Source: CAUUJV01 sp963545565 (GTDB taxonomy: Bacteria > Actinomycetota > Actinomycetes > Actinomycetales > Bifidobacteriaceae). Taken from it: 64,000 nucleotides of DNA. This document shows, piece after piece, positions 61,952-64,000 of this stretch. The stretch spans positions 186,001 to 250,000 of the forward strand of contig CAUUJV010000001.1 of the NCBI GenBank assembly GCA_963545565.1. Direction: 5' to 3'. Position numbers and translations under genes: made by a program. Position 1 is the first letter of the stretch; each line of letters starts with the position of its first letter. The notes under the pieces are model-generated. The model was not told where the DNA came from. It did no database searches and saw only the letters and a list, made by a program, of their open reading frames with translations.

Positions 61952-64000
61952 TTACTTAATTTTGCCATAAAACAGTCTATCCATTATTTCGCGGCTCTTG
62001 CGCATAAGCGATAATAAATCATTATTGAACTCTTCCCCCTTGTGGGAGCCATAACCCATGCAAGCAGCGATACCGCCGAGTGAGAATGAATCGTCAGGCA
62101 AAATATCTGCTTGATTCACTCGCCCACTCCACAAATAATTAGCGTTACGGGCATCAGTAGCTAAGTGCCACGTATCTCGTAGGATTGCGGCATCAGAAGA
62201 GTTGATGTAACGGTGCTTTTCTAAGGCATTTAAGGCTTCAATAGTTCGCGTAGTATGCAGATCTTTACATTCGTGGGCATGCATAAGTTGGAAAAGCTGC
62301 ACAGTCCACTCCACGTCTGATAGGCCACCCCTACCAAGCTTTATATGGCGTTCTCGCTTAACGCCACGAGGAAGCCGCTCCGATTCCATGCGTGCCTTAA
62401 GTGTGCGAATATGAGCAAGATCTACTTCACTCATCGCCTGAGCAGAGTAGCGCAAAGGATTAGCAATTTCAGTAATAAACTTGTGCGAAAGCTCACTATT
62501 TCCTGCTGCGTGTCGAGCCCTTAGCAATGCTTGGTGCTCCCACATATCAGCCCATTTTGCGTAATAATCTTTACACGAAGCAAAGGAACGAATAAGCGGA
62601 CCGTTCTTACCTTCTGGACGTAAATCTAGGTCAAGATCGATCTTGGCTTCTCGTGTAACAGGAGATCCCAAGATATTGCGCACATCGTCTACCACAGATT
62701 TTGCAAATGCGCGTGCCTGCTCATCGCTCGCTCCATTGCATGATTCGTAAAGCATGATGACATCGGCATCGGAGGAGAAGTTAATTTCACGCCCTCCATA
62801 GCGCCCCATAGCAATAACACTGATATTAGCAAGTGGGGCACTGAGCTTTTTCTGGGCACATTCATAATTCAGAGCCCACGTCACGCTTGCATCGATAGCA
62901 GCATCGTAGACGTCTGTCATAGCGAGAAGACTGTCTGTGCGATTAACAACTGAGCTAAGCCACCCTAATCCTATGCGCTCAATTTCTGTGCGGCGCATGG
63001 CTCGTATTGAGGTTGCAAATTCAGGCAAGGTGTCTGCAAAACGGTTCAGTGATGTGGAGCATCGCACGTCTAAATTTGTGCGGCTTTGCGCCTGAAGTGC
63101 TTCATCATTGCCTAGCCAACGAATTGATTCCACGGATTCAGTTAGAGCTTGGCCTAGGTAACGTGAGTTAGACAAAACTGTGCATAAGCGGGCTGCAGCC
63201 GACTCAGAATCACGAAGGAATCCGAGATACTGGCTTCCACGCCCAAAGTTTTCTTCCAACCTGCGCCACATCAGCAATCCCATATCAGGATTTTGGCCTT
63301 CGCTTAGCCACTGTAAAACAGATGGCAGTAGAATACGATTGATTTTTGCAGCACGACCTATTCCACGCGTTAGCGCTTGCACGTGCATAACTGCTGCGTG
63401 AGGATCCTGGAAGCCGACGGAAGCAAAGCGGTCAAAAAGCGCCTGTTCTGATAACTTCACAGCATCTGAACTCATCTGAGAAATTGGTGCGAGCATTGGG
63501 CGATAGTAGATGTCGAGATGAAGATTGCGCACTTGCCTGCGGGTGGCATCAAACTGCTCTACAAGCTGATCAGGGCGAGTTCCAACAGCTCGGGCGAGAC
63601 GCCGCAGCTGAGCATTCTCCTCACATTCCAAAGCAGTTATGGCACGTTTTGTTTCAATGCCTCCCTTGTTGCCTTTGCCAAGGTCTGGGAAAAGATGTGT
63701 TCTGCGCATTCCCCATAATTGTTGGCGATGTTCGAGCACGCGTTCGAAACGATAATCATGGGAAAGTTTCACACTGTCAGAACGAGAAATATATCCCCCG
63801 TCGGTGAGCGCTTGAAGAGAATCTAGAGTAGATGACGTGCGTAATGACTCGTCAGTACGGCCGTGCACAAGTTGCAGCATTTGAATAGTGAATTCAACGT
63901 CGCGCAATCCACCGCGGCCTAGCTTAATTTCGCGGTCTTTATGAGACTGCGGAATATTATCTTCCACGCGCTTACGCATCTGCTGACAGTTATATACAAA
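61952..64000 (-). CDS. glnE: Glutamine synthetase adenylyltransferase/adenylyl-removing enzyme (cut by window end)
   Basis: GlnE attaches and removes AMP on glutamine synthetase in response to nitrogen status. The frame is open to base 64000, so the N-terminal part is missing. About 680 residues are seen. First comes the end of the adenylyl-removing domain with KLGRGGLRDVEFTIQML, then the middle helical region. The C-terminal adenylyltransferase domain carries the nucleotidyltransferase motif MGRYGGREINFSSDADV and the second KLGRGGLSDVEWTVQLF. The two GRGGLxDVE segments show the internal duplication expected of the family. It is the last gene in the window and a possible partner for GarA-type control of nitrogen flow. 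Confidence 0.96.
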   Translation of the reverse strand, partial: FVYNCQQMRKRVEDNIPQSHKDREIKLGRGGLRDVEFTIQMLQLVHGRTDESLRTSSTLDSLQALTDGGYISRSDSVKLSHDYRFERVLEHRQQLWGMRRTHLFPDLGKGNKGGIETKRAITALECEENAQLRRLARAVGTRPDQLVEQFDATRRQVRNLHLDIYYRPMLAPISQMSSDAVKLSEQALFDRFASVGFQDPHAAVMHVQALTRGIGRAAKINRILLPSVLQWLSEGQNPDMGLLMWRRLEENFGRGSQYLGFLRDSESAAARLCTVLSNSRYLGQALTESVESIRWLGNDEALQAQSRTNLDVRCSTSLNRFADTLPEFATSIRAMRRTEIERIGLGWLSSVVNRTDSLLAMTDVYDAAIDASVTWALNYECAQKKLSAPLANISVIAMGRYGGREINFSSDADVIMLYESCNGASDEQARAFAKSVVDDVRNILGSPVTREAKIDLDLDLRPEGKNGPLIRSFASCKDYYAKWADMWEHQALLRARHAAGNSELSHKFITEIANPLRYSAQAMSEVDLAHIRTLKARMESERLPRGVKRERHIKLGRGGLSDVEWTVQLFQLMHAHECKDLHTTRTIEALNALEKHRYINSSDAAILRDTWHLATDARNANYLWSGRVNQADILPDDSFSLGGIAACMGYGSHKGEEFNNDLLSLMRKSREIMDRLFYGKIK

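Overview
The window is a gene-dense, AT-leaning actinobacterial chromosome segment without any mobile element, rRNA operon, CRISPR array or integrase that I can see. Bifidobacteriaceae is the best fit. The evidence is a fused cytidylate kinase-Der GTPase, a fused PafB-PafC regulator, RbpA, WhiA, a linked pyrB-pyrI pair, a GarA-type FHA protein, and a pgk/tpiA/secG/tal/tkt cluster. The base composition suggests a low-GC branch (Gardnerella/Alloscardovia/Scardovia-like), but I cannot name the genus from sequence alone. Almost everything is core metabolism and information processing, and the synteny parallels mycobacteria.

Layout. 1-6.5 kb (+): end of lgt, rpe, hisE, hisG, then a block matching mycobacterial Rv1822-Rv1828 (pgsA, DUF881, Sbp, DUF881, GarA-type FHA, MerR) but without gcvH. 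6.7-13.8 kb (-): a HAD phosphatase with rbpA, then pafBC, a small membrane protein, a lipid kinase and the Ski2-like helicase helY. 14-17.3 kb (-): tRNA-Pro, and rluB with cmk-der. 17.6-18.7 kb (+): an AqpZ-like aquaporin with an acidic tail. 18.9-29.5 kb (-): DUF6350 (PerM-like), purH and DUF3017; apt; then thrS, a phosphatidylinositol-phosphate-synthase-like gene, yebC, ruvC, ruvA, ruvB and yajC. 29.7-30.1 kb (-): a Gly-Cys-Val-Val tRNA cluster. 30.3-33.1 kb: a PAC2 protein, uppP and a fructosamine kinase. 33.2-35.6 kb (-): hrcA-dnaJ under a CIRCE operator. 35.8-39.1 kb (+): tkt and tal. 39.3-50.2 kb (-): uvrA, uvrC, aroE, rapZ, whiA, pgk, tpiA, secG. 50.4-53.1 kb (+): an ABC-F protein and a LysR regulator. 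53.1-59.7 kb (-): the de novo pyrimidine operon pyrB-I-C-F-K-D-E. 59.9-64 kb: a CPA1-type Na+/H+ antiporter (+) and glnE (-), the latter cut by the window end.

The most unusual observation is helY. Its reading frame is intact and every later helicase motif is present, but Walker A (motif I) and about 25 flanking residues are missing, as if by a clean in-frame deletion at residues 50-52. Other points worth attention are a perfect actinobacterial LexA box between ruvC and ruvA, a conserved ETTS phospho-switch motif in the GarA homologue, a CIRCE element before hrcA, a probable leaderless promoter on the LysR gene, and an AR-to-AK change in the PIP-synthase-like enzyme.

Functionally the window joins pentose-phosphate/glycolytic enzymes (rpe, tkt, tal, tpiA, pgk), nucleotide synthesis (purH, apt, the full pyr operon), DNA repair (uvrA, uvrC, ruvABC, pafBC) and envelope functions (lgt, uppP, two CDP-alcohol phosphotransferases, secG, yajC). 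I found no convincing wholly new multi-gene system. The novelty lies in altered versions of known genes and in regulatory sites. No stretch longer than about 270 bases lacks a gene or RNA.
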